64,000 nt of DNA from JBHELG01 sp046263195 (GTDB taxonomy: Bacteria; Actinomycetota; Nitriliruptoria; Nitriliruptorales; JAHWKO01), in NCBI GenBank assembly GCA_046263195.1, contig JBHELG010000039.1, positions 9,371-73,370 on the forward strand, in the 5' to 3' direction. The notes below the pieces were generated by a model. It saw only the letters and a list, made by a program, of their open reading frames with translations. It was not told the origin of the DNA and did not search any database. The position numbers and the translations under genes were made by a program. Positions 34,770-47,549 of this stretch are shown piece after piece. How positions within the stretch are numbered: position 1 is the first letter of the stretch; each line of letters starts with the position of its first letter.

Positions 34770-36008
34770 TCAGTCGATGAGCGTCACAATCTCGTCCCAG
34801 AGCCGTCGGGCCACCTCCTCCTTCGAGGTCAGCGGCACCTCGACCCGTGAGTCGCGCCCGAGGATGACGACGCGGTTCGTATCCGTCTCGAAGCCGGCAT
34901 CCGAGGCGCTCACGTCGTTGACGGCGATGAGATCGGCACCTTTCGCCTCGAGCTTTCGACGCCCATACCCCTCCGGGTCTTCGGTCTCGGCGGCGAAGCC
35001 AACCAGCACGGGACGGTCGGCCGGCCCCAGCTCACCGCTGCGACGCGCGCGCCCGAGCTCCGCGAGGATGTCGGGATTGCGGGCAAGTTCGATCGTCTTC
35101 ACCCCGTCTTCCTTCTTCATCTTGCGCTCAGCGTTGCGAGCCGGGCGGAAGTCGGACACTGCCGCGGCCTTCACGACGACGTCTGCGCCCCCGACTAGTT
35201 CGATGACCTTCTGGTACATGTCGCGCGCGGAGATGACGGAGTGTCGTTGGACCCCGGTCGGGGTCGGCAGGTCGACGGGTCCGCTGACCAGGTGCACTTC
35301 GGCGCCTCGCCGGGCAGCTTCGGCGGCGAGTGCGAACCCCATCTTTCCCGAGGAGCGATTGCTGATGAACCGCACCGGGTCGAGGTACTCGCGGGTGGGA
35401 CCGGCGGTGACGACGACGCGCAGACCGGCCAGCTCGGGAGAGGCGAGCAGCCGCACGAGAGCGTCGAGGATCTCCTCCGGCTCGCTCATCCGGCCTTCGT
35501 CCCTATCCCCGCCGGCCAGTTCTCCCTCTTCGGGTCCGATGAGGTGCAGGCCTCGTTCTCTCAGGGTTGCGACGTTCGCCTGGGTAGCCGGGTGCCGCCA
35601 CATTTCGCCGTGCATGGCTGGGGCGAGCAGGATGGGGCACGTCGCCATGAGGAGGATGTTGGTGAGCAGATCATCGGCCAGGCCCTGTGCGGCCTTCGCC
35701 AGGACGTGAGCCGTAGCCGGCGCCACGACGATCGCGTCGGCCCCACGGGCGAGTTCGATGTGCAGGGCCATGGCATCCCTCTCGTCGAGGTCTGCCGGGC
35801 GCTCCCACACCTCGATGTGGACCGGTCGTCGGGTGATGCCAGAGAAGGTCGCTCCCCCTACGAAGTGTGACCCTCCCCGGGTGAGAATCACATCCACTGC
35901 GGCGCCGCCCCGAACGAGCAGACGAGCGAGCATGGCGGCCTTGTAAGCGGCGATTCCGCCCGAAATACCGAGGATGATCCGCCTGCCGTCCAACATGGCC
36001 TGACCCAT
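34770..36008 (-). CDS. coaBC: Bifunctional phosphopantothenoylcysteine decarboxylase / synthase
   Basis: Two coenzyme A steps in one chain of 412 residues. CoaC (flavoprotein decarboxylase): ILGISGGIAAYKAAMLARLL, catalytic His in SGITRRPVHIEVW, APAMHGEMW and a substrate flap with GGDRDEGRM. CoaB (synthase): VVVTAGPTREYLDPVRFISN, SSGKMGFALA and VKAAAVSDFRP. It lies 14 bases downstream of rpoZ, the standard actinobacterial order. Confidence 0.96.
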   Translation of the reverse strand: MGQAMLDGRRIILGISGGIAAYKAAMLARLLVRGGAAVDVILTRGGSHFVGGATFSGITRRPVHIEVWERPADLDERDAMALHIELARGADAIVVAPATAHVLAKAAQGLADDLLTNILLMATCPILLAPAMHGEMWRHPATQANVATLRERGLHLIGPEEGELAGGDRDEGRMSEPEEILDALVRLLASPELAGLRVVVTAGPTREYLDPVRFISNRSSGKMGFALAAEAARRGAEVHLVSGPVDLPTPTGVQRHSVISARDMYQKVIELVGGADVVVKAAAVSDFRPARNAERKMKKEDGVKTIELARNPDILAELGRARRSGELGPADRPVLVGFAAETEDPEGYGRRKLEAKGADLIAVNDVSASDAGFETDTNRVVILGRDSRVEVPLTSKEEVARRLWDEIVTLID

Positions 36009-36022
36009 AGGCCGTGCAGGCC

Positions 36023-36316
36023 TCAGCTCTCCGCCCGGCGTTCCTCGGTCTCGATGAAGGCGAGCGGGTCGACCACGGGGAGCGCCTCGTCCGTCCAGCG
36101 CGGTTCGACCTTGCCCTGCGCGATCTCGTCGAGCGCGATCGACAGGGGCTTGTTCGACTCGGTCGAGACGAGCGGAGGCATGTGCTGGCCGAGGCCCTCA
36201 CCGAGCTGCGCATAGTAGTCGTTGATCTCCCGCGCACGCTTTGCGGCGAGATGGACGAGTGTGAACTTGCTGTCGACCTTGTCGATCAGTTCATCGATGC
36301 GGGCGATGGCTCTCAC
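36023..36316 (-). CDS. rpoZ: RNA polymerase omega subunit
   Basis: Small subunit that chaperones beta-prime. Recognised by [29 protein letters not shown] and the closing region [12 protein letters not shown]. The GTG at 36316 gives 97 residues; the upstream frame is unrelated. It sits between gmk and coaBC. The 163-base gap to gmk (36317-36479) has no gene and should hold a promoter. Confidence 0.9.
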   Translation of the reverse strand: MRAIARIDELIDKVDSKFTLVHLAAKRAREINDYYAQLGEGLGQHMPPLVSTESNKPLSIALDEIAQGKVEPRWTDEALPVVDPLAFIETEERRAES

Positions 36317-36479
36317 CTCTTCCCGGCGGGGATGGTGTCGACGACCCTGACTGGACAGGGGCGCCTCACCTGGACCTGCACAGCGTAGCGGCAGCCTCCC
36401 TGGGCGTCGACGTGTCGGGAATCGTGCCCGAGGGGCGGGGGCCTTCCGCCACCCTGCGGAAACACGCAGAGGCTCCGGT

Positions 36480-37172
36480 TCAGGGCTGAGCTGTGCGGAG
36501 GATGTTCTTGATCGTCCGGACGCAGTTTTCGAGCTCGTCATTGACGAGCACGTGGTCGAAGGCGGGCGCCGCAGCCAGCTCGGAGTCCGCGGTTTCGAGC
36601 CGCCGTGCCCGCTCTTCCGCGGACTCTGTGCCGCGCAGCCGCAGACGCCGGGCCAGTTCCTCCCTCGACGGGGGTGCGAGGAAGATGAGGAGCGCATCCG
36701 CCATCTTGCCACGCACCTGCAATGCCCCTTGGACGTCGATCTCGAGCAGCACGTCGATGCCGTCGGCGAGTTTCTGCTCGACCCAGCGGCGCGGAGTTCC
36801 GTACCGAGCCTGGTGGACCGACGCCCACTCGAGCAGCTCGCCTTCGGCTATGAGCTCGTCGAACCGCTCTTCGTCCACGAAGTAGTAGTCGGCGCCTTCG
36901 ACTTCTTCCGCTCTGGGGGGGCGGGTCGTGAAGGAAACCGACGCCTCGACGCCAGGCAGACGCTCGAGGAGTCGCTGCACGACCGTGCCCTTGCCCACCC
37001 CGCTCGGCCCGGAGACGACGACGAGCAGACCACGCCCCGTGCTCGCGGCTGCCATTTCAGCTCGGCCGACGCCTGGAGACGACGGTGCGGACCCGTCAGC
37101 ATCGGCGGCTGGGGGGTCCGCCTCACCTGGATAGGGCCGGTGGTCCCGGTCAGCCCAGGACCCGAACATCAC
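36480..37172 (-). CDS. gmk: Guanylate kinase with N-terminal extension
   Basis: Phosphorylates GMP to GDP. P-loop [21 protein letters not shown]-binding [21 protein letters not shown] and [11 protein letters not shown] identify it. GTG 37172 overlaps the mihF stop (GTGA), giving 230 residues, which is about 45 more than the core; the extra N-terminus is Pro/Ala/Asp-rich. ATG 37055 is an alternative start close to the core but has a weak ribosome-binding site. Confidence 0.94.
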   Translation of the reverse strand: MMFGSWADRDHRPYPGEADPPAADADGSAPSSPGVGRAEMAAASTGRGLLVVVSGPSGVGKGTVVQRLLERLPGVEASVSFTTRPPRAEEVEGADYYFVDEERFDELIAEGELLEWASVHQARYGTPRRWVEQKLADGIDVLLEIDVQGALQVRGKMADALLIFLAPPSREELARRLRLRGTESAEERARRLETADSELAAAPAFDHVLVNDELENCVRTIKNILRTAQP

Positions 37173-37495
37173 GGCGAGCGCTGCTCTCCGAACTCGGCCA
37201 GGAGGGCGGCCCGTTGGTTGCTCCCCAGTCCTCGTAGGCGGCGGGACTGGGAGATTTCGAGCCGCTCCATGAGGCGGCGCGCCTTCACCTTGCCGTAGTT
37301 CGGCATGGACTCGATGACCTCGGAGACCTTCATCTTCGCAAGCGGCTCAGCCTCCTGAGCCCTGGCGAGGAGTTCTCCAAGCGTTACCTCACCCGCCTTC
37401 AACATCTGCTTCAGCTCAGCTCGGATACGACGCGCCTCCGCGGCCTTCTCCAAGGCCTTGCGACGCTGCTCGGGTCCAAGCTCGGGCAGGGACAT
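37169..37495 (-). CDS. mihF: Integration host factor, actinobacterial type
   Basis: A 108-residue DNA-bending nucleoid protein found only in actinobacteria. Helical N-terminus (ALEKAAEARRIRAELKQMLK), then TLGELLARAQ and the helix-hairpin-helix-like VSEVIESMPNYGKVKARRLMERL. It is unrelated to HU/IHF. It lies upstream of gmk, as in Mycobacterium and Streptomyces. Confidence 0.94.
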   Translation of the reverse strand: MSLPELGPEQRRKALEKAAEARRIRAELKQMLKAGEVTLGELLARAQEAEPLAKMKVSEVIESMPNYGKVKARRLMERLEISQSRRLRGLGSNQRAALLAEFGEQRSP

Positions 37496-37623
37496 TCACG
37501 GCTCCAGAGAGGGTCGGTTACGAAGCGAGGTACCTTAGTGGTTCAGGCAGGCCACCGATAGCGCTCGTCTTCTCGCCATCAGCGGCTGGCTCCCACAGCC
37601 GGAGGGAAAGGCCCGAGGCCGCG

Positions 37624-38193
37624 CTATCGCCCGGAGCCCGGCGAGTGAAATGGCGCACCGACCCTGCACAGCGGACATTCGGCGGCCTCCCAAGTGCGAA
37701 TCGCCATCTTCGCGAGCGAATGCGCTTCGAACGGCAGGGGCTGTTCGGGCGTGCTGCGATCCACGATCGCTGCGTAACCCATCACCACCGCGCCCTGCGC
37801 CTCGAGGACAGCGGCGGTCTCGATGGCCGAACGTCCGGTCGTGAGAACGTCCTCGACGACGACGATTCGTTCGCCTCTCGCCACGGTCTGGTCACGTCTC
37901 AGAGCCATCACCCCGTGATCGCGTTCGGTGAACACGAACCGGGCTCCGAGGGCGCCCGCGACCACGAACCCGGCGAGGAGCCCCCCGAGCGCAGGGGATG
38001 CGACCGTCTCGGCATCCTTTCCCGCCGCAGCCAGCTGGGTGCCGAGCGAGCGGCCGAGCTCTGCAGCGAAGACGGGGTCCTGGAGGGCGAGAGCGCACTG
38101 GAGATAGGTGTCGGAGTGGAGCCCACTGGACAGCTGGAAGTGGCCCGTGCGGTAGACACGCCGTCGGCGGAGCTCGGCGATCAGTTCGCTCAC
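37624..38193 (-). CDS. pyrE: Orotate phosphoribosyltransferase
   Basis: Adds PRPP to orotate to form OMP. 189 residues with the PRPP motif ERIVVVEDVLTTGRSAIETAAVL and YRTGHFQLSSGLHSDTYLQ. A Cys pair near the C-terminus (AECPLCRVGAPF) is characteristic of one bacterial PyrE subgroup. It follows pyrF with a 133-base gap that holds two palindromes. Confidence 0.94.
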   Translation of the reverse strand: MSELIAELRRRRVYRTGHFQLSSGLHSDTYLQCALALQDPVFAAELGRSLGTQLAAAGKDAETVASPALGGLLAGFVVAGALGARFVFTERDHGVMALRRDQTVARGERIVVVEDVLTTGRSAIETAAVLEAQGAVVMGYAAIVDRSTPEQPLPFEAHSLAKMAIRTWEAAECPLCRVGAPFHSPGSGR

Positions 38194-38231
38194 GCGACGA
38201 AATCCGTCGCCGGCTCAGGAGTGCGACTCTC

Positions 38232-38326
38232 GTGGTGCTCCTGGGGAGCGCCACTCGGGATCGTTTCCGTCGCTGTCTCAGGGGACCTAAGACAGCTCCT
38301 CTCGTGGCGCTCCTGCGGAGCGCCAC
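38232..38326. repeat. Pair of REP-like palindromes between pyrF and pyrE
   Basis: GTGGTGCTCC-TGG-GGAGCGCCAC (38232-38254, one mismatch) and GTGGCGCTCC-TGC-GGAGCGCCAC (38304-38326, perfect 10-bp stem). Both have CTCTC or CTCTCGT in front and CACTC after. The second abuts the pyrF stop codon at 38327. They could terminate pyrF transcripts or belong to a REP-like family; a shorter relative lies at 21615-21627. Confidence 0.6.
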
Positions 38327-39019
38327 TCACGGGGAGGCCACCGTTGCCAGGATGCTACGGGCGGCCTGGACAGGATCCGCGGCGGCCGTGATCGGCCGGC
38401 CCACGACGATGAAGTCGGCCCCCGCCGCCAGCGCCTGCTGCGGTGTGACCGGGTACGCATGGTCGTCCGTGCTCGTTCCGACCGGGCGCACGCCCGGTGT
38501 GACGACGACCGGTTTGGGCCCGAGCTGGGCGCGTATCGGGGACACATCCCGCGGGGCGCACACCACCCCGCCGGCCCCCGCGTCCAACGCGAGCCGAGCG
38601 AGGCGGGAGGCCTGCTGGGACGCATGTGACAGGCCGAGCGCAGCGAGGTCGCCGTCCTGAAGGCTCGTCAGGACGGTGACCGCCAGCACGATCGGTGCCA
38701 CGACGCCGCCGTCCGCCAGCCCTTCCACCGCCGCCGACACCATCCTCCCACCCCCGCTCGCATGCACCGTCAGCATGCCGATACCAAGCGGGCCGAGCTG
38801 GCGAGCCGCGCGAGCGACCGTTGCTGGAATGTCATGCAGCTTCAGATCGAGAAACACCGGGCCATAGCCACGGATGCGCTCGACCGCGAGCGGCCCGTAA
38901 CGGCTGAACAGCTCGAGCCCGACCTTGAAGTAGCCCACCTCACCGGACAGACGCCCCGCGAGTCGCTCGGCTTCGGCGAGCTCCGCAACGTCGAGAGCGA
39001 CGATCAGCGGCCCCGGCAT
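38327..39019 (-). CDS. pyrF: Orotidine 5'-phosphate decarboxylase
   Basis: Last step of UMP synthesis. 230 residues: LIVALDVAELAEAERLA, the catalytic Asp-Lys set in VFLDLKLHDIPATV, then a C-terminal phosphate loop AAGADFIVVGRPITAA. The ATG at 39019 follows GGATGAG; a GTG at 39034 overlapping pyrD is an alternative. Type 1 family, unlike the longer mycobacterial enzyme. Confidence 0.95.
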   Translation of the reverse strand: MPGPLIVALDVAELAEAERLAGRLSGEVGYFKVGLELFSRYGPLAVERIRGYGPVFLDLKLHDIPATVARAARQLGPLGIGMLTVHASGGGRMVSAAVEGLADGGVVAPIVLAVTVLTSLQDGDLAALGLSHASQQASRLARLALDAGAGGVVCAPRDVSPIRAQLGPKPVVVTPGVRPVGTSTDDHAYPVTPQQALAAGADFIVVGRPITAAADPVQAARSILATVASP

Positions 39020-39023
39020 CGTC

Positions 39024-39980
39024 TCATCCGACACGCTGCCCGATCGAAACCGCGCCCCGCAGCTGACGGACGGCGGCGACTTCATGCCCGGCGCACCAGC
39101 GGGCCAGCCCGCGAACGACGTCCCGGGCCGCGAACGGGTTGACGAAGTTGGCGGTCCCCACCGCGACGGCGACCGCGCCGGCGAGGATGAGTTCGACGGC
39201 GTCTTCAGCGCTGGACACGCCGCCGCTGCCGATGATCGGTATGCGCGGAAGGGCCTGATGGACCTGCCAGATGTTGCGTACGGCCAGCGGTCGCACCGCA
39301 GGGCCGGAGAGGCCTCCCACCACGTTGGCAAGCTTCGGGCGTCGCGTCTCCACGTCGATCGCCATCCCGAGCAGGGTGTTGATGAGCGATACTCCGCTCG
39401 CGCCAGCCGCGACGACCGCCCGAGCGATCTCGGTGACGTCCGTCACGTCCGGGGTGAGCTTCGCGAAGACGGGTATGTCGAGTTCCTCGCACACGGCAGC
39501 GACGACCGCGCCCGACGGTTCAGGGCGGCATGCGAAGACGATGTTGCGATCCTCGACGTTCGGGCAGGAGATGTTCACTTCGACCGCGACGATCCCGGCC
39601 CGGCCCCCCAGTTTGCCGGCGACCTTGCGATACTCCTCCACGGTCGTACCCGCGATCGAGACGATGACCGGGATTTCGCGCTCACGCAGCCAAGGCAGAT
39701 CCTGCGCAATCCAGGTGTCCACGCCGGGATTCTGCAGGCCGATCGCGTTGAGCATGCCCGAGGGCGTCTCCGCCATGCGAGGGGTGGGAAGGCCTTCGCG
39801 GGGCTCGAGCGTGAGGGACTTGACGATGACGGCGCCGAGCTCTTCGACGTCGTAGAAGCGGTCGAGCTCCCGGCCGCTGGCGAAGCAGCCGGAAGCGCCC
39901 AGCACGGGGTTGCGTAGCTGGACGCCGCCGAGCTCGACGGAGAGGTCAACCTGTGCCTCGGTGTCGGTGGCCTGTTTCAT
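39024..39980 (-). CDS. pyrD: Dihydroorotate dehydrogenase, class 1B catalytic subunit
   Basis: FMN enzyme oxidising dihydroorotate. 318 residues: LRNPVLGASGCFASG, NAIGLQNPGVD, VEVNISCPNV with the class 1 catalytic Cys, INTLLGMAID and IGSGGVSSAEDA. ATG 39980 overlaps the pyrK stop. Pairing with PyrK shows class 1B (NAD+-linked), whereas mycobacteria and Streptomyces use the membrane class 2 enzyme. Confidence 0.95.
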   Translation of the reverse strand: MKQATDTEAQVDLSVELGGVQLRNPVLGASGCFASGRELDRFYDVEELGAVIVKSLTLEPREGLPTPRMAETPSGMLNAIGLQNPGVDTWIAQDLPWLREREIPVIVSIAGTTVEEYRKVAGKLGGRAGIVAVEVNISCPNVEDRNIVFACRPEPSGAVVAAVCEELDIPVFAKLTPDVTDVTEIARAVVAAGASGVSLINTLLGMAIDVETRRPKLANVVGGLSGPAVRPLAVRNIWQVHQALPRIPIIGSGGVSSAEDAVELILAGAVAVAVGTANFVNPFAARDVVRGLARWCAGHEVAAVRQLRGAVSIGQRVG

Positions 39981-40908
39981 GGTCGGCGCTCGCCGGCTTG
40001 CACCTCGTCGAGCGCCGGCATCGCCAGGAACTCCGCCTGTGCCGGCGCTGAAACCCACCGGGTCCGCTCCCAGGCGATATGCGCCCCGTTCAGCACGGGC
40101 CCGTCTATGCAGGAGCGACGCAGCTGCACGCGCCCGTCATCGCCCCGGATTGGCACGACACAGGTCCAGCAGACGCCGGTACCACAGGCCATGTGCTCTT
40201 CGACGGCGACGTGACAGGGCAGTTGACGCATGGCGGCACGGTGGGCCACGGCTCGCAACATCGGCATGGGACCGCAGGCGTACACGAGACGGCTGCGGCA
40301 CTCGTCGACCGCCTGGTCGAACACGTCTGTGACCCGTCCGCGTCTGCCGAAGCTGCCGTCTTCGGTTGTGAACCTCGCGCTCGCACTCATGCGCTTGGCC
40401 TCTATCGGATTGAACACCCGCTCGGCCGTCGCCGCTCCGATGATCATGTCGACCCGCAGCGCCCGACGCTGCAGCCGTTCGGCGAGAAAGAACAGGGGGG
40501 CGGCTCCGTAGCCGCCCCCGACGAGGAGGCAGGCCGTGCGCTGTTCGGGCATCGGGAAAGAGACTCCAAGAGGCCCCACGAGGTCGAGCTTGTCGTTGGG
40601 TTCGAGTTCGGCGAGCCAGGCGGTGCCGGGCCCGTGCGGGTCGAAGACGAATTGGACGGTGCCTCCCCAGGCGCCGTGGCGAGACGTCCGGTAGATGGAG
40701 AAGGGGCGCCGCAGCAGCGTCGCTCTCGACTCCACTCCCACGTTCACGAACTGCCCCGGTTCGGCCCGTTCGGCTATCTCGGGCGCCGCCGTGATGAGCG
40801 ACAGGTACGAGCCTTCGCGGCGGCGGTCGATGACCGGACAGACCACCCGAAGCGAACCGCCGTCGGGTCTTCCCATGACGACGCGCCCGCCGGCGCCGGG
40901 TAGAACGG

Positions 40909-40912
<4 letters not shown>
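39977..40912 (-). CDS. pyrK: Dihydroorotate dehydrogenase electron transfer subunit
   Basis: Carries electrons from PyrD to NAD+ using FAD and a [2Fe-2S] cluster. 311 residues: an FAD domain with [10 protein letters not shown] and GPLGVSFP, an NAD domain with [18 protein letters not shown] and [10 protein letters not shown], and the cluster cysteines in [11 protein letters not shown] plus [12 protein letters not shown] 40912 overlaps the carB stop (GTGA). Confidence 0.94.
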
Positions 40913-44196
<3,284 letters not shown>

Positions 44197-44214
44197 GGCG
44201 TCCCTTGTCCGCTG

Positions 44215-44280
44215 AGCGAGGTCGTAGTGGCGGTCCTGAGCCTAAGAGGTCGTAGTAGCGGTCTTGGGCCTCACAGGGCG
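44215..44280 (-). repeat. Dispersed element fragments (two tandem modules) upstream of carB
   Basis: On the minus strand, CAAGACCGCTACTACGACCT and CAGGACCGCCACTACGACCT lie 31 bases apart. The phrase AAGACCGCCACTACGACCTC is identical to part of the intergenic copy at 15361-15381. They fill most of the spacer between carB and the small gene at 44271-44582. Confidence 0.7.
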
Positions 44281-44582
44281 GTCCCGGGCAGGGTGTGGTC
44301 GCGCTCGCCTACCGATGTGGCCTCCCCGCCTCCGGCGTGGACCATGACGATGTCAGACGTGTTCACGAGCACCGTCTCCGCCCGCTCCCGTTCCCCCGCG
44401 AGCTCGTAGACGGCGTCCACGATGGGCAGGAAGTTGGGCGGCGAGATGTTCAACACGTCGGAGATGCGGCGGTTGTAGGTGCGGGTTTCGACCTGCACCT
44501 CTCCTTCGACGATGCAGCCGTTGCGGAGAAACACCTTGACCCGGACCGGCCGGGTGCGCACGGGAGCCTGCGGATCACTCAT
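44271..44582 (-). CDS. Small protein between carA and carB, unknown function
   Basis: A 103-residue protein starting at ATG 44582, which overlaps the carA stop by 4 bases. The core reads VRVKVFLRNGCIVEGEVQVE, then RRISDVLNISPPNFLPIVDA and ETVLVNTSDIVMVHA. This looks like an all-beta small domain; similar DUF-type proteins with a rLsDyLN motif occur in actinobacteria. No catalytic motif is visible. Coupled translation with carA suggests a linked role, but that is inference. Confidence 0.65.
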   Translation of the reverse strand: MSDPQAPVRTRPVRVKVFLRNGCIVEGEVQVETRTYNRRISDVLNISPPNFLPIVDAVYELAGERERAETVLVNTSDIVMVHAGGGEATSVGERDHTLPGTAL

Positions 44583-45709
44583 CCGGCTCCGCCTTTCTCT
44601 CGTTGCACGAGGTGGGAGAAACGCTCGAACAAGTATTCCGCGTCGTGGGGTCCGGGGGCTGCCTCCGGGTGGTACTGCACGCTGAACGCAGGCAGGTCGC
44701 GGCACACGAGACCTTCACAGGTGCCGTCGTTGAGGTTGAGATGACTGACCTCGACCTGGCCGTGCTCCGCCGTCTCGAACAGCTGAGCTTCGACCTGTTC
44801 GCCAAGCGAGGCAGCATCGACCGCGAACCCGTGGTTGTGGCTGGTTATCTCCACCGTCCCGTCGACCCGTCGCAGGACCGGCTGGTTCACGCCGCGGTGA
44901 CCGAAGCGCAGCTTGTAGGTCTCCGCGCCCAGCGCATGCCCGAGCAGTTGCGATCCGAGGCAGATCCCGAACACGGGGACCTTGCCGAGCAGGCGGCCCA
45001 GCGTGGCGATGCCGCCCTTGACTGCGGCGGGATCCCCAGGGCCATTCGAGACGAAGACCCCGTCCGGGTCGTGGGCGAGCACCTCCTCCTCGCTGGCGCT
45101 GGCCGGCAGGACCACGACCTCGAAGCCGTGACGGGCGAGATTGCGCAGGATCGAGCGCTTCACGCCGAAGTCGAGGGTCACGGCCCGATGCCGGCCTCCT
45201 GCGTGCCACAGGTAGGCGGCCGGGGTCGTGACCTGGCCGGTGAGATCCTGTCCGATCATTCCCGGGCTTTCGAGGACTCGGGCGTGCAGGGCATCGACGT
45301 CGAGGATCTCTGTCGAGATCCCGCAGCGCATCGCCCCCTGCTCTCGGATGCGTCGGGTCAGTCGGCGCGTGTCCACCCCCTCGATTGCGACCACTCCGGC
45401 CTCGCGCAGGGCGGTGGGAAGATCCCCTTCTGCCCGCCAGCTCGACGCCCGTCGGGCCGCCTCCCGCACGACGAACCCCGCCACCTGGATGCGGTCCGAC
45501 TCGGCGTCCGCCGGGTTCATGCCGTAGTTGCCCACGTGGGTGGCGGTCATCGCGACGACCTGACCGCGGTAAGAGGGGTCGGTGAGCACCTCCTGGTAGC
45601 CGGCCATGCTCGTGTTGAACACGGCTTCGCCGAAGCTCGTCCCCTCGGCCCCGAACGAGGTGCCACGGAAGGCACTGCCCTCCTCGAGCACCAACACGGC
45701 GTCTCTCAC
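44579..45709 (-). CDS. carA: Carbamoyl phosphate synthase, small (glutaminase) subunit
   Basis: Hydrolyses glutamine and channels ammonia to CarB. 376 residues: the N-terminal CarA domain (FGEAVFNTSMAGYQEVLTDP, HVGNYGMNPAD) and a class I glutamine amidotransferase domain with nucleophile Cys in FGICLGSQLLGHALGA and the His-Glu pair in SVQYHPEAAPGP. Start overlaps the upstream membrane-protein stop. Confidence 0.96.
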   Translation of the reverse strand: MRDAVLVLEEGSAFRGTSFGAEGTSFGEAVFNTSMAGYQEVLTDPSYRGQVVAMTATHVGNYGMNPADAESDRIQVAGFVVREAARRASSWRAEGDLPTALREAGVVAIEGVDTRRLTRRIREQGAMRCGISTEILDVDALHARVLESPGMIGQDLTGQVTTPAAYLWHAGGRHRAVTLDFGVKRSILRNLARHGFEVVVLPASASEEEVLAHDPDGVFVSNGPGDPAAVKGGIATLGRLLGKVPVFGICLGSQLLGHALGAETYKLRFGHRGVNQPVLRRVDGTVEITSHNHGFAVDAASLGEQVEAQLFETAEHGQVEVSHLNLNDGTCEGLVCRDLPAFSVQYHPEAAPGPHDAEYLFERFSHLVQREKGGAG

Positions 45710-46209
45710 GGGCGCGCCTTCGCGACATCCCGCAGCCTCCCGGCGAGATCGCCCGCCTGCTCTCTGCTACCGCAGACGAAGCCGGAATCGAGCTCGACCG
45801 GTCTGCTGTCGGTCGTGCTGTGCAGCCAGCGGACGACGACGGTGCGTCGGCGCGGGGCGGTCTGGGCAGCGTGACCACGCTCGACTCCAACCGCGAGGAT
45901 CGGTGCGACCCGGACGACCGGACCGCGGTCGCGGGCGAAGACCAGACTCCCCTGCTCGACCCAGAGCGCGCACGGTCCCGGGCCGAAGAGCCCCCCCAGG
46001 GCCACCCGATCGATCCAGTTGCCGTCCCTGGTCGTGCCGGTGTAGCGGACGATGGCGTCCGGAAGGCGGTTCGGACGGGGACGGGCCGGCAGCGGCACAT
46101 AACGGGCCTCGTCGTGCGCGCGCCGGCGGAGGTAGCCACGCCACATGCCATAGGTCGCGAACGCGACGGGCAGAACGAGGAAAAGGAACGTGGCGCCCAG
46201 ACGTTGCAT
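45706..46209 (-). CDS. Membrane-anchored protein between pyrC and carA
   Basis: A 167-residue protein with one N-terminal helix (GATFLFLVLPVAFATYGMW) and a cytoplasmic beta-rich domain. It occupies the same slot as M. tuberculosis Rv1382 (pyrC-Rv1382-carA), which is also a predicted membrane or export protein. It overlaps pyrC by one base and carA by four. The role is unknown; conserved linkage hints at a link with pyrimidine synthesis or its membrane localisation. Confidence 0.75.
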   Translation of the reverse strand: MQRLGATFLFLVLPVAFATYGMWRGYLRRRAHDEARYVPLPARPRPNRLPDAIVRYTGTTRDGNWIDRVALGGLFGPGPCALWVEQGSLVFARDRGPVVRVAPILAVGVERGHAAQTAPRRRTVVVRWLHSTTDSRPVELDSGFVCGSREQAGDLAGRLRDVAKARP

Positions 46210-47549
46210 CAGGCGGCCCCCTCCCTCACCAGGCCGTCGCGGAGCGTGAAACGCCCCCTCAGGAGCGTATGAACCGGACGTGTGGTCAGCTTCTTGCCTT
46301 CGAATGGAGTGTTACGGGCCTTCGAACGCAGCCGGCGACCCTCCACCACCCACCGGGCCTGCGGATCCACGACGGTGAGGTGAGCTGGCGCACCGCGTTC
46401 GAGCGCGCCGCCATGTCCGCCCACCCGCCGTACCCCCGCCGGTCCAGTGGTGAAACGCGCAATTGCGGTCAACAGATCGAGGGTTCCCGCTTCGGAGTCG
46501 GGGCGGTGTGCCTCGGGATCCACGAGGTCGGTCACGACGGCCGCGAACGCGGTCTCCAGCCCGAGCAGACCAGGTGGCGCGTGCTCCCACTCCTGCTCTT
46601 TCTGCTCGGGCGGGTGGGGGGCGTGGTCGGTGGCCACCGCGTCGATGGTCCCGTCGGCCAGGCCGATCCGAAGTGCCGTCACGTCAGCGCTCGTGCGCAG
46701 CGGAGGGTTCACCTTCAGGTTCGGGTCGTAGGCAGCGACGAGCGTCTCATCCAGGACGAGGTGGTGGGGAGTGACCTCGGCGGTTACCCGCACCCCACGC
46801 GCCTTGGCGGTGCGGATCAGCTCGACCGAACCCGCGGTGGACACGTGGGGGACATGGAGGCGGGAGCCTACGCCTGCGGCGAGGATGAGGTCGCGGGCGA
46901 TCATCACCTCCTCGGCCTCCCGCGGCCAGCCAGGCAGCCCGAGTAACGACGAGGTGGCGCCCTCGTTCATCTGTGCCCCCCGTGTGAGGGCCGGCTCCTC
47001 GCTGTGGTTGCAGACGACCGCGTCGAACGTCTTGGCGTACTGCAGCGCTCGTCGCATGACGAGCGGGTCCGCGACGGGCTTGCCGTCGTCACTGAAGCAG
47101 TCGACAGCCGCCGAGGAGGCGCGAAGAGCTCCGAACTCGGCGAGCTCACTGCCCTTCAAGCCTCTCGTGATCGCTCCCACCGGGAAGACGTCGGCGAGGC
47201 CGACTTCCTCTGCACGTCGCAGCACGAGCTCGGCCACTGCCGGTGAGTCGCAGACCGGGTCGGTGTTGGCCATCGGGCACACGGCGGTGTAGCCGCCTGC
47301 GGCGGCAGCAGCGGTGCCGGTCGCGACGTCTTCGGCGTCCTCGAATCCCGGCTCACGCAGGTGGGTGTGGAGGTCGATGAAGCCTGGCATGAGCCACAGA
47401 CCGCCGCAGTCCACCACCTCATCGCCTTCGGGGGCGAGGTTGGGGCCGAGCTCGACGATCCGCCCGGACAGGATGCGCACGTCTGCGACCTCTGAGCGCC
47501 AGCGTGTCGGGTCGAGGACGCGCCCGCCCTTCAGCAGCAGGCCCTTCAC
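46209..47549 (-). CDS. pyrC: Dihydroorotase
   Basis: Cyclises carbamoyl aspartate. 446 residues of the amidohydrolase fold, class I type: metal-binding [23 protein letters not shown], further His ligands in VCNHSEEP and [14 protein letters not shown], and the catalytic Asp in [10 protein letters not shown]. Start overlaps the pyrB stop by four bases. Confidence 0.96.
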   Translation of the reverse strand: MKGLLLKGGRVLDPTRWRSEVADVRILSGRIVELGPNLAPEGDEVVDCGGLWLMPGFIDLHTHLREPGFEDAEDVATGTAAAAAGGYTAVCPMANTDPVCDSPAVAELVLRRAEEVGLADVFPVGAITRGLKGSELAEFGALRASSAAVDCFSDDGKPVADPLVMRRALQYAKTFDAVVCNHSEEPALTRGAQMNEGATSSLLGLPGWPREAEEVMIARDLILAAGVGSRLHVPHVSTAGSVELIRTAKARGVRVTAEVTPHHLVLDETLVAAYDPNLKVNPPLRTSADVTALRIGLADGTIDAVATDHAPHPPEQKEQEWEHAPPGLLGLETAFAAVVTDLVDPEAHRPDSEAGTLDLLTAIARFTTGPAGVRRVGGHGGALERGAPAHLTVVDPQARWVVEGRRLRSKARNTPFEGKKLTTRPVHTLLRGRFTLRDGLVREGAA

